From positions 1 through 64,000 of the forward strand of contig QKJQ01000023.1 of NCBI GenBank assembly GCA_003249225.1: DNA of 64,000 nt. Direction: 5' to 3'. This document shows, piece by piece, positions 19,937 through 28,471 of this stretch. This stretch comes from Clostridia bacterium (GTDB lineage Bacteria > Bacillota > Clostridia > Lachnospirales > Lachnospiraceae). The notes beneath the pieces are model-generated. The model did no database searches, was not told where the DNA came from, and saw only the letters and a list, made by a program, of their open reading frames with translations. Each line of letters starts with the position of its first letter. Within the stretch, counting starts at the first letter, position 1. A program made the translations under genes and the position numbers.

Positions 19937-20656
19937 TCATTCGATTTTAACTGAATTCATTTTCCCTATGGTACGCGGCACTGCATCTTTTGAATTTCCC
20001 CATGGCTGGTCTGCGTAACGGTAGTCAAATTTATCGGTGAACCATTTCAGTTCATCTCTGACGCGCTGCATATTATCAAAAAAAAGTATATCAAGAGTCT
20101 TTAAAAACTCTTCCTGATGGCTTCCTTTTAAGCTCTTTGCGGCACCTTCCCGCAGAAGAACATAGTGAGAAACACAAAAACCTTTTCCTTTTTCAAATAC
20201 TTTACGAAACTCATCGTCAGTTCTGTACAGATGAAAAATGGTAGCAACATACCGGTCAAAAGTCGCATCGATACGCTGGCAAATGTAACAGGAATCCTCT
20301 AAGGAATCAGAGAACAACTTTAGCAAAGAGTCACCTTCTTTTTTTTTGAAAAGACCGCTTTGCCCACTCTTGCTGCTCTTTGCGATTTTTTTCATCTCTG
20401 CAATGGTCCGATCCGTATGAGAAAGCATCATAAGTGCTAATCCAAGTCTGTTCTGATGCTGATAGAGCATCTTTATATGTTCTTTGCAAAAACCAAGCTG
20501 GTTCGTGGCAAGTCTGACATCATCCTCCATATAACTGGGTCCCATGGTAAAATCAATAGCATTCTGCTGCAGGGTCTGATAGATCTGGCAGAGCGGACAT
20601 TCACAGTCCGTACGAAAAGCTTCGTTTACAGGTATGGTATATAATTGCTCAGCCAA
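19937..20656 (-). CDS. DUF6062 family protein
   Basis: A 239-aa cytoplasmic protein of the DUF6062 type, of unknown function, frequent in Clostridia. The start is a TTG at 20656 with AGGAGGG upstream. Cysteine pairs are prominent: CECPLC near the N-terminus, GFCKEH, CYICQ and FCVSH, spaced as if to bind one or two metal ions. It begins 2 nt after the end of the DUF2225 gene, so the two are cotranscribed and perhaps work together in a metal- or redox-related role; that is inference. Confidence 0.75.
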   Translation of the reverse strand: MAEQLYTIPVNEAFRTDCECPLCQIYQTLQQNAIDFTMGPSYMEDDVRLATNQLGFCKEHIKMLYQHQNRLGLALMMLSHTDRTIAEMKKIAKSSKSGQSGLFKKKEGDSLLKLFSDSLEDSCYICQRIDATFDRYVATIFHLYRTDDEFRKVFEKGKGFCVSHYVLLREGAAKSLKGSHQEEFLKTLDILFFDNMQRVRDELKWFTDKFDYRYADQPWGNSKDAVPRTIGKMNSVKIE

Positions 20657-20658
20657 AA

Positions 20659-21525
20659 TTAACCCTCCTGATTTTTGCTTTTGCGTAATTCCACAGCTAT
20701 CATCTCTTTCACTTCACGGGCTTTGTTCTTAATACGCTCGTTTGCGTCTCTGGCGGTCAGCACTTTTGAGATCCAGCGGCTGGCTTCTTCGTATTTTCCG
20801 AGTCTTCTGGCCAGGTCTGCAACCAGGTAGGTAGTTGTGTTCTCATCCATTCCGCACATTGGGAACAGTTCTTTTGAAAATGCTTCCGAAAATCCTTCAT
20901 AAGCATTCTTTAAAAACTCCATTTCTTCGGTTGCCAGTTTGGCGATTACCATTGTATAATCCTTTGTCTCTTTTGGCAAAGTCTCTGCTTTTCCTCGAAT
21001 CAGCCAGGCGGTCTTAAGGCAGGTGTATGCTTTTTCACTTACCTTGGACCTTTTAACAATTGTATTGAGTAAGGCAAGTTTGTGTTTTGTAATGGCATCA
21101 TCATATGTCAGAATCTCACCTTCTGCAGCGAGTCCGCTGAATGAATTCGAAATATTAGACATAATCAGTTTCGACTGCGTACTCGTCATATAGTTAAAGA
21201 ACCGGTTCAAAGCAGCATATCCGCAGTTCGGACATGCAATGGCATCATATTTCAGTGAATCCATCATCTGGTATTTTGGACGAAGATCGGTATCCATGGC
21301 TACCAGCTTCACTTTTCCGGTTTTTACTGTCTTTGACTTAAATTCCTTGTCACATACAGGGCAAACGAATGTCTTGTCAAATATATAATCGGCTTCTGTA
21401 ACTTTCGGCTTATTATCCTCGCTTGGTTCTTTCTTGCTGGCTGTATCCGGTGATGATTCAAATATCTGAACATCCTTTAACTTATTAAGTCCAAGAGATT
21501 CCAGACCGGAAAATAAATTAGACAT
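20659..21525 (-). CDS. DUF2225 zinc-ribbon-like protein
   Basis: A 288-aa cytoplasmic protein. The start at 21525 (MSNLFSGLESLGL) has AGGAGG 9 nt upstream; an in-frame codon at 21555 lies upstream of that site. The N-terminal part holds two CxxC pairs, FVCPVCDKEF and ACPNCGYAAL, forming a likely zinc ribbon. The rest is helical and TPR-like (about 110-280), for example AKLATEEMEFLKNAYEGFSE. This is the DUF2225 arrangement; no biochemical role is established. It heads a two-gene unit with the DUF6062 gene. Confidence 0.8.
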   Translation of the reverse strand: MSNLFSGLESLGLNKLKDVQIFESSPDTASKKEPSEDNKPKVTEADYIFDKTFVCPVCDKEFKSKTVKTGKVKLVAMDTDLRPKYQMMDSLKYDAIACPNCGYAALNRFFNYMTSTQSKLIMSNISNSFSGLAAEGEILTYDDAITKHKLALLNTIVKRSKVSEKAYTCLKTAWLIRGKAETLPKETKDYTMVIAKLATEEMEFLKNAYEGFSEAFSKELFPMCGMDENTTTYLVADLARRLGKYEEASRWISKVLTARDANERIKNKAREVKEMIAVELRKSKNQEG

Positions 21526-21564
21526 ACTGCTTCCTCCTATATAAACTACTATCATCTTAATAGT

Positions 21565-21593
21565 ATCATAATTTTATCAAATAAAAAAGTAAA
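21565..21593 (-). promoter_or_regulatory. Probable promoter of the DUF2225-DUF6062 pair
   Basis: TTTACT (21588-21593) and TATGAT (21565-21570) on the minus strand are spaced by 17 bp, 40 nt upstream of the DUF2225 start. Confidence 0.45.
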
Positions 21594-21648
21594 ATTTATA
21601 TTACACTACCGCTCTGGATACAGGGTCACAGCAATCATTTCAATCACA

Positions 21649-23745
21649 TTATACTTCACTTGGCAAGGCTTTTACAATTATATCACTCACCTCACCGGCA
21701 GCATAAATATCAAGTTCATGAAGCGCTCTGGTACAGGATATGTATAGAATCTGTCGGTGTAATGCGTTGAAATACCTGTCTTTCTCCACATTTGGAATAT
21801 GTACAGCATCGAATTCCAGACCTTTGGCCAGATAAAAAGATGTAACAACAACACCTTCGGTAAAGGTATCGCTCTCTTCTGTCATCAGCGTGACATTCAT
21901 CTCATCTTTAATGGATTCGTATACTGTGGCGGCTTCCTTCTGACTAAGACATAGTATGGCAATCGTTCCATATGCTGACTGCTTCGTAATCTCTTTTACA
22001 AGCAGCGAATACTGTTCTTCTTTCGATGAAAGTTCATGAATCACCGGAGCTCGTCCGTGCCGTTCAAAATACTCAATATCCTTTGTCTGGATCATTCTTC
22101 CCGTCATGCTTCCGATTTCATAGGTGGAACGATAACTCTTTTTCATGATGATCTGTTTCATGTTTCGTCCGAACACTTCACTTAGATCCGAAAGGATCAA
22201 CGAACTTTTATCGTCTGCGACCTGTTCCTTGTCTCCCAGAATTGTCATGGGGCAATCAAACAGCTGCTTAATGATTTCATACTGAACTCTTGTATAATCC
22301 TGCATCTCATCAATGACCAGATGCTTGATTCTCCGATACGCTGAAACACCTTTCAGCATATACTTAAAATAAATCAATGGATAAACATCCTCATAAGGAA
22401 TCATCTCATCGTTATAATCAAAGGTATCCTCTTCTTTTTCAAGGAGGAACTGATGATAGATCTTGCGAATGTCCTGTGTTTTGTACATAGTTGAAATTTT
22501 CTCTTTTATTACATACGCTTGCCCTTCATCCATATCCTGGTTATGCAGTGCTTCTTCTTCCTGAACGATATATTCGGCTATCGCTTCAAGTCTGGACAGC
22601 AGCGGTACATCCGGAAACTTCTCATAGAACAGGGTCATAAGCTGTTCTTTGCTGCGTTCCACTTTTTTATGCTGAAAATCCTTCCATTCCACAAAGTCAC
22701 TTTCCATATCCAGAATAAACCCATACATCTCCTGAAGATATTCTTTGCTTTGTTTTCTGCGAATTGCTTTCATTTTTTTGTTCCGATAGACAGAATCAAG
22801 GTCTGCTTCCAGCAAATACTCAAGCTGTGAATAGCGATCCTCGAATTTTACGATGCCCTTTAATTCACGTTCTGCAAAATCATCAAAGCTCATCTCAAGA
22901 ATGTGCTCTTCCCCAAGTTCCGGAAGTATATGAGAGATATAATCCGAAAAAATGGTGTTCGGTGACAGGATCATAACATTGTCCGCGCGCAGCTCATTTC
23001 TTTTATGATACAGTAAATAAGCGATCCGATGCAGCGCAATGGATGTCTTTCCAGATCCTGCAGACCCCTGAACCACAAGAATACGGTCTGATTCATTTCG
23101 TATGATGGCATTTTGTTCCTTTTGAATGGTTGCTACGATATTTTTCAAATGCGCATTTGCATTCTTCCCAAGCTCGCGCTGCAGGATATCATCGTCAATC
23201 TTAATATCATTCTCGAAGAAATATTCCATCTCTCCATTGGTAATTTTATATTGCATCTTACGCGTGATCTCTCCACGCATCTCACCCTGTGGTGATTTAT
23301 AAGCCGCCGGTCCTCTGTCAAAGTCATAATACAGCCCAGACACAGGTGCTCTCCAGTCAAATATCAGCGGAAGATATGATTTTTTCGGCAGAAAACTTGC
23401 AATTCCTATGTAAAAGGCATCCGGTCTTGCTTCCCCTTCATAACAAAAATCAATTCGTGCAAAATAAGGAGACAGAAGCATCTTCTCATACAGCTGCCTT
23501 TTATGCAGTCTCTCCTCTGCAGAATTCAACTCACTTTGTATCATCTCACGGTTGGTATACTGCTCATAGCCAAATTCATCAAATTCACTGGTATTCTCCC
23601 AAAAATACTTCTTCATCTTTACGATCTCAGACTGCATATCACCAAGTGTTTTGTTTAAATCATCAATGGCATCTGTCAGCTTGCCTTTGATCTGATCTAA
23701 GTGTTCCAGTTCTTCTTTGTGTTGGTCGCCCATAAACTTCCCCAT
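21649..23745 (-). CDS. helD: HelD-like RNA polymerase recycling ATPase
   Basis: A 698-aa superfamily 1 (UvrD-like) ATPase. The N-terminal coiled coil (about 5-90) followed by a beta segment with PLIFDWRAPVSGLYYDF is typical of HelD, the factor that pulls stalled RNA polymerase off DNA in Firmicutes. The P-loop GSAGSGKT is at 227-234, and later helicase motifs include VIDEMQDYTRVQ and a C-terminal ISCTRALHEL. Length is slightly shorter than Bacillus HelD. An alternative start 12 nt downstream (GDQHK) is possible. It appears to be a single-gene unit. Confidence 0.88.
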   Translation of the reverse strand: MGKFMGDQHKEELEHLDQIKGKLTDAIDDLNKTLGDMQSEIVKMKKYFWENTSEFDEFGYEQYTNREMIQSELNSAEERLHKRQLYEKMLLSPYFARIDFCYEGEARPDAFYIGIASFLPKKSYLPLIFDWRAPVSGLYYDFDRGPAAYKSPQGEMRGEITRKMQYKITNGEMEYFFENDIKIDDDILQRELGKNANAHLKNIVATIQKEQNAIIRNESDRILVVQGSAGSGKTSIALHRIAYLLYHKRNELRADNVMILSPNTIFSDYISHILPELGEEHILEMSFDDFAERELKGIVKFEDRYSQLEYLLEADLDSVYRNKKMKAIRRKQSKEYLQEMYGFILDMESDFVEWKDFQHKKVERSKEQLMTLFYEKFPDVPLLSRLEAIAEYIVQEEEALHNQDMDEGQAYVIKEKISTMYKTQDIRKIYHQFLLEKEEDTFDYNDEMIPYEDVYPLIYFKYMLKGVSAYRRIKHLVIDEMQDYTRVQYEIIKQLFDCPMTILGDKEQVADDKSSLILSDLSEVFGRNMKQIIMKKSYRSTYEIGSMTGRMIQTKDIEYFERHGRAPVIHELSSKEEQYSLLVKEITKQSAYGTIAILCLSQKEAATVYESIKDEMNVTLMTEESDTFTEGVVVTSFYLAKGLEFDAVHIPNVEKDRYFNALHRQILYISCTRALHELDIYAAGEVSDIIVKALPSEV

Positions 23746-23835
23746 TTCTATCTTAATTCCTTTGTTACCTGCAACATAAATTCAAAATCAATTCCAATTA
23801 TAAACTTTAGAATTACTCACAACTCTATTCTTGTT

Positions 23836-23864
23836 ATTCTATCATAATCCGAAAAAAATATCTA
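23836..23864 (-). promoter_or_regulatory. Probable helD promoter
   Basis: On the minus strand TAGATA (23859-23864) and TAGAAT (23836-23841) are spaced by 17 bp. The -35 is weak (4 of 6). Confidence 0.4.
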
Positions 23865-23976
23865 CCCTTAATCCGGCCGTAGTCTTTGCCGTGAAACAAT
23901 ACAGTTTCCATAACAAAGTGAAAAGACAGCCTGTACAAGGTACTCATTTTCTTCTGCTGTGTTAGTGAACATACCT

Positions 23977-24012
23977 AAAAAAGCTGCCGCACTTTCCTGC
24001 GACAGCTTTTTG
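23977..24012 (-). terminator. Terminator of the GH-A-like gene
   Basis: A hairpin built from AGCTG-CGC and GCG-CAGCT arms is flanked by A6 and T5 runs. It lies 14 nt after the stop codon of the hydrolase-like gene and can also act in the opposite direction. Confidence 0.8.
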
Positions 24013-24025
24013 TTTCCTCGTATAA

Positions 24026-25486
24026 TCATTCCTTTTCTTTTTCTACCGCTCCATAACGTATCCGCAGGACCGGAAGTTCGGTCAAGGTCGTATAATAGTT
24101 CTCCATCCAGTCCTCTCCCTGGGAGGGATCGTTTTCTCCGCTCGCCGGTGGAGCAAAAATCTTTAGTGTCAGATTTGTCTTTCCCTCTAACGGACGGTCA
24201 AAAAAAGCAGACATCATATCTACACAGGTAACACCCGGTGCTTTATAGAACCATCTTCCGTTCAATTCCAGCATCAGATTCGCCTCTTTTACATCACCTT
24301 TAAAATACGCTTCTGCAAAATGCGGATTACTTTCCAGTGTCAGTGGCATCGATATACCATCCGCATCTTCTGCGCCGCCCCAGCGCAGGGTGACCGGCAG
24401 TGTTACAGCTTCGCCTGTTTCCATCGAGGGCATAAAATATTCATCATGAATAATTGATTTATACGTTTTCATAAGTGGCTGTTCAATACCGACTTCTTTG
24501 TTATTCGGACTTTCGATCTCGAGGCCCAGTCTTCCCCTGTCACGGAACTGGTAGAAGCTGAATCCGGAAAACCAGTCCGCTTTGTCTTCTTTAATAAGAT
24601 CGCAGAACCTCTGCACCATATCACATTGTTCATAAGGTCCCGTTACATCCGCATCGGCATTCAGCTCTGACATGACCATCGGCTTTGCAACCCCGCCGTT
24701 CAATTCTTTAAATCGCAGAAAGCTGCGCTTTGTCTCAAGAAATGTCTTCTCTGTTTTATCTCTTTTGTGAGTAGATCCGCCGGTCTCTGCCACATCATAA
24801 GGCCATCCCCAGTGAAGCGCCATATATTTATCCACCGACCAGATATCTGCCGCCGGAATCGTCTTGGCAAACTCTTCTTCTCTATGCATCTTTTCTTCTG
24901 CAAGATTTTCAACGCCTCCGATGCAGATGATTGTTTTTACATTCGGCGCATTTTCGCGAATGACATTGCTTGCTCTCACAAAAAAGTCCGCCACTTCCTG
25001 GTATGTGCAGCGCTTGTTAAAGGAGAACCAGTCACCGGTCGCTTCGTGATTGATACGGAGCATGACACGTCCGAAGGTACGCAGGTCTTTTGCTACCGCA
25101 ATCAGATGCTCGTCAGTTACATTCGGATCTATGGTAAGCGTGAGCAGTACATCCTGACCATGTCTTCTTACATCGCGCATGGAAAGAAAAGGCTCCTTGG
25201 TCAAGTCACCATTAATTCCTCCCTGATAGGTAAAATAATCATCGTACGGATAGTCCCAGGCAAAAGAAACGGAATCACTTGCATGTACGACACTTGCTCT
25301 TCCCGGCCAGCCTGCATCCAGCGGATAGTAACAGTACATCAGCGAGATAGCCCTGTGTGGTCTTCCCAGCTTCTCCAGAATATAATCCTGGTTTACGTAT
25401 TCGCCTCTCTCACTTCCGTCTCCAAGATCGACCGCACATTTTGCCGGTCCCATATGTAAAATATACCCAACCGTTTCCTTTGTCAC
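24026..25486 (-). CDS. Clan GH-A-like hydrolase, family not assigned
   Basis: A 486-aa protein without a signal peptide. The start is GTG at 25486 with AGGAGG 9 nt upstream. The N-terminal 330 residues read as a TIM barrel. A strand ending in RINHE puts E148 at the acid/base position and a later strand VMSELN puts E274 at the nucleophile position, as in clan GH-A (GH26/GH5-like). A final strand SGFSFYQFRDRGRLGLE fits beta-8. The last 130 residues form a beta-rich accessory domain. I do not recognise the exact family or substrate. It stands alone, divergent from the hybrid kinase gene. Confidence 0.6.
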   Translation of the reverse strand: MTKETVGYILHMGPAKCAVDLGDGSERGEYVNQDYILEKLGRPHRAISLMYCYYPLDAGWPGRASVVHASDSVSFAWDYPYDDYFTYQGGINGDLTKEPFLSMRDVRRHGQDVLLTLTIDPNVTDEHLIAVAKDLRTFGRVMLRINHEATGDWFSFNKRCTYQEVADFFVRASNVIRENAPNVKTIICIGGVENLAEEKMHREEEFAKTIPAADIWSVDKYMALHWGWPYDVAETGGSTHKRDKTEKTFLETKRSFLRFKELNGGVAKPMVMSELNADADVTGPYEQCDMVQRFCDLIKEDKADWFSGFSFYQFRDRGRLGLEIESPNNKEVGIEQPLMKTYKSIIHDEYFMPSMETGEAVTLPVTLRWGGAEDADGISMPLTLESNPHFAEAYFKGDVKEANLMLELNGRWFYKAPGVTCVDMMSAFFDRPLEGKTNLTLKIFAPPASGENDPSQGEDWMENYYTTLTELPVLRIRYGAVEKEKE

Positions 25487-25598
25487 AAAAACATACCTCC
25501 TGTTATAATCTTATGCGAACATTATACAATTGTATCAAATTCAATAACAATCCAACTTTTTAGCTTCAATTCTCCTATAAAATTTGATATTCGTGTGT

Positions 25599-25627
25599 TT
25601 GTATTTACCTTATACTTATGATATAAT
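25599..25627 (+). promoter_or_regulatory. Promoter of the hybrid histidine kinase gene
   Basis: TTGTAT (25599-25604) and a perfect TATAAT (25622-25627) are separated by 17 bp, about 65 nt before the start of transcriptional read into the kinase start codon. Confidence 0.65.
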
Positions 25628-25700
25628 GAACATACTCGTTTTTGACTAATTACCTTTGGGAATCATAATTATTTCATTTTTTCTATCGAGGGGGACCGAT

Positions 25701-28151
25701 ATGGACGTAACTTATCACGGAACATCCAGCGGTATTGTCAAATCATTACGATTGAATGAAACTCTTTCATTCAGTCAAATTCCTGTCATGGCCGCTTTGT
25801 ACCAGTTCACCGAGCATGGCATTATTATTCTTGATGCCACTTTGTCTTTCTATGAATTTTTCCGGTTATCACAATATGATATTATAGACCCCATACTTTA
25901 CTGTGAATTCAACAACCCTGCCAAGCGCACCTCTATGATTCAGAAATTATACGACCAGGCGCAGTACGGCGAACCAATCCATGATACCTTTCTGGCTTCC
26001 TCTTCAAAACAGATGCGAAAATGGATCCAGCTTGATGCAAGTATCTATGATTCTGAGCTGAATTCACTTATCTACCTTGCCATTCATACAGACATTACTT
26101 CAATTAAAGAATCTCAGCAAACTCTGGAATACGAACATGAATTGATATTGCAGGCTGCAAACAGCCGAACTGACAGCTTGTTTGAATACGATCTGATTCA
26201 GGATACTCTTGACATTTTTATTCCTGCCTCTGATCATTCAAGTCAGCGAAAGACATTGACACTGGAACATTTTCTATCCAGCCAGAATGTGGACGAACTC
26301 ATCCTTTCAGAAGACCTTGATCTCTTCAAGAGAGCCGTTCTTGACAGTACCAATTCTACCGCCGAATTCAGAGCCAGGTTTGAGTCAACAAAAGGTTATC
26401 AATGGTACCAGATCATAAATCATTGTAATCGAAAGGACAAAAACGGTAATACCGTTCGAATTCTTGGATCGATCCGTAATATAGATACCATCAAAAAAGC
26501 TCAGCATGCAAGCATTCATTCACAGCAGATGGAAACAATTCTACGCAGTATGATCGGACGTATAATACTTGATGATTACGATTACATTGCCTACTGGGAT
26601 ACCGTAAGCGATCATTATATTATCTTTACACATAATAATGTAACGACCCCTATGCCGCTTCTTTCCGGCGATCATTTTACTGAAGAACTCGAGCGTTACA
26701 TTAAATGCAATGTTACGGAAGACGACCGTGCACTTACGTTGCAGCGCATCCGGCTGCCTGTTATTTTAGATGCTCTTGATCGCGAAGGAGAGTACTCGAT
26801 CTATAACAGCATATGGGAAAATGGTGGAATCAGCTACAAAGAACTTCGTTTTATCTACATGGATCCGGCTGAAAAAACTATCTTTTTAACCAGAAATGAT
26901 ATTACCAGGATTCATAAAGAAGAAGAGCTAAAAAGCAAAACTCTGGAAAAGGCACTATCCGAGGCAGAAGCCGCAAACGATGCAAAAACCAGTTTTCTAT
27001 CCCGAATATCTCATGATATACGCACTCCAATGAATGCGATTATTGGAATGACGACCATCGCATCTTATAAACATACCGATTCCGAAAAAGTCAAATACTG
27101 CCTCGAACGAATCAGTGAAGCCTCAAGGTACCTTATGACTTTAATCAACGACATCCTCGACATGTCAAAAATAGAAAGCGGAAAGCTGCAGCTTCGAAAA
27201 AGTTATTTTGACATGCAGCAATTTCTCTCAAACATAGAAAGCATTGTCGGACAGCAGGCTTTTGACTATGGCATCAATTTTACCGTAACAGCAGATCCGT
27301 CGATACGTCGTGTATACATCGGGGATGCTCTTCGACTTAATCAGATCATGATCAACCTTTTGTCAAATGCACTTAATTTCACTTTGTCCGGCGGTTCTGT
27401 AAGCTTTCGCATGCGAGAGCTCGATCGTACAAAAGACTGCGCCAGACTGGAATTCATCGTTCAGGACACCGGCTGTGGAATGAGTAAGGATTTTCAAAAA
27501 ATCATGTATCATCCTTTCGAGCAGGAATCCTCGAGCAATGCCAGAAATCAGGTAGGAACCGGTCTCGGGCTTAGCATTGTGCGAAATATCGTCGAACTGA
27601 TGAAGGGTGAGATCGATGCAGAGAGCGAACCCGGCAAGGGAACGACTTTTACCGTACGTCTTCCCTTTGACATTCCAAACATACAGGAAGAAGAATCGTT
27701 AAGCAATGCCTATTCGCTTTGGAACGACTCTGGAAAACCTCTCGAAGAAATTGATCTAAGACAGTTTTATGGTCTTCGAATTCTCCTCGTCGAAGATAAT
27801 GAGATCAATCTTGAGATTGCAGAAGTATTCTTACGGGATTCAGGATTTTTAGTAGATTCCGCAAAGAACGGACAGGAAGCCATCGAAAAATTTGCCGTAT
27901 CCAAACCGGGCACTTATTTTGCCGTCCTCATGGATATCCGTATGCCAGTCGTCGATGGCCTGAATGCGACCAAAGCAATACGAACGATGCACAAAGAAGA
28001 TTCCATGACCATTCCGATCATAGCAATGTCAGCGAATGCCTTTGAAGAAGACAAGCAGCAAGCCAGACAAGCCGGTATGACAGGCTATCTTGTAAAACCG
28101 GTCAGCCGTGAAAAATTACTGCGTCTGTTGAATTATCTGTTAATCATCTGA
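25701..28151 (+). CDS. Hybrid sensor histidine kinase/response regulator
   Basis: An 816-aa two-component signalling protein. The start at 25701 is chosen because GAGGGGG lies 8 nt upstream; an in-frame start 45 nt earlier has no such site. About 400 N-terminal residues hold PAS-like sensor segments (for example EFRARFESTKGYQWYQIIN) and no clear membrane helix, so it is probably cytoplasmic. The HisKA box contains SHDIRTPMNAIIGM with the phosphorylated histidine. The ATPase domain shows INLLSNALNFT and GTGLGLSIV. The C-terminal receiver (about 690-815) has LLVEDNEIN and the phospho-acceptor aspartate in LMDIRMP. No output domain or HPt module is present or nearby, so its partner lies elsewhere. 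Confidence 0.93.
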   Translation: MDVTYHGTSSGIVKSLRLNETLSFSQIPVMAALYQFTEHGIIILDATLSFYEFFRLSQYDIIDPILYCEFNNPAKRTSMIQKLYDQAQYGEPIHDTFLASSSKQMRKWIQLDASIYDSELNSLIYLAIHTDITSIKESQQTLEYEHELILQAANSRTDSLFEYDLIQDTLDIFIPASDHSSQRKTLTLEHFLSSQNVDELILSEDLDLFKRAVLDSTNSTAEFRARFESTKGYQWYQIINHCNRKDKNGNTVRILGSIRNIDTIKKAQHASIHSQQMETILRSMIGRIILDDYDYIAYWDTVSDHYIIFTHNNVTTPMPLLSGDHFTEELERYIKCNVTEDDRALTLQRIRLPVILDALDREGEYSIYNSIWENGGISYKELRFIYMDPAEKTIFLTRNDITRIHKEEELKSKTLEKALSEAEAANDAKTSFLSRISHDIRTPMNAIIGMTTIASYKHTDSEKVKYCLERISEASRYLMTLINDILDMSKIESGKLQLRKSYFDMQQFLSNIESIVGQQAFDYGINFTVTADPSIRRVYIGDALRLNQIMINLLSNALNFTLSGGSVSFRMRELDRTKDCARLEFIVQDTGCGMSKDFQKIMYHPFEQESSSNARNQVGTGLGLSIVRNIVELMKGEIDAESEPGKGTTFTVRLPFDIPNIQEEESLSNAYSLWNDSGKPLEEIDLRQFYGLRILLVEDNEINLEIAEVFLRDSGFLVDSAKNGQEAIEKFAVSKPGTYFAVLMDIRMPVVDGLNATKAIRTMHKEDSMTIPIIAMSANAFEEDKQQARQAGMTGYLVKPVSREKLLRLLNYLLII

Positions 28152-28183
28152 CGCTTCACTCTTCTAATAAGATTAATAGAACC

Positions 28184-28217
28184 GGAGGACAGCAATTTGC
28201 CTGTCCTCCTTCTTTTT
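28184..28217 (+). terminator. Terminator of the hybrid kinase gene
   Basis: GGAGGACAG (28184-28192) pairs perfectly with CTGTCCTCC (28201-28209) and is followed by TTCTTTTT. It lies 33 nt after the kinase stop codon. Confidence 0.9.
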
Positions 28218-28363
28218 GCATGCTTAGTAAAATGTCTCTTGCTGTGATTTCTTTTCAACCTTTTATATCTTTGCTGTAAGTTCTGTGAGTCTTTTGATTT
28301 GACCCCTATGTAGTTTGTGTCCTTTGTGACTTATATGTCCCATATATCCTAATGCCCTATGCG

Positions 28364-28462
28364 ACCTTTGGGACCTTTGGGGTCTTTGGGATTTCTGGAA
28401 TCTTTGTGCCCTTTGGTCCTTTGGGATCTTTGGGTCCTTTGGGATCTTTGGGATCTTTGGGT
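28364..28462. repeat. Tandem array of eleven 9-bp units
   Basis: Units of the form (Y/N)CTTTGGG(A/T) follow each other with a strict 9-bp period at 28364, 28373, 28382, 28391, 28400, 28409, 28418, 28427, 28436, 28445 and 28454. The copies nearest the alpha-galactosidase stop codon are the most alike; those at 28391-28417 have diverged. Weaker related stretches extend back towards 28290. No gene is visible in the 320-bp gap between the hybrid kinase and the galactosidase. Confidence 0.85.
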
Positions 28463-28471
28463 CTTTAGTGT

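Noticed and set aside
28364..28462. CRISPR array
   Set aside because: The units are 9 bp long with no spacers, and no cas gene is in the window.
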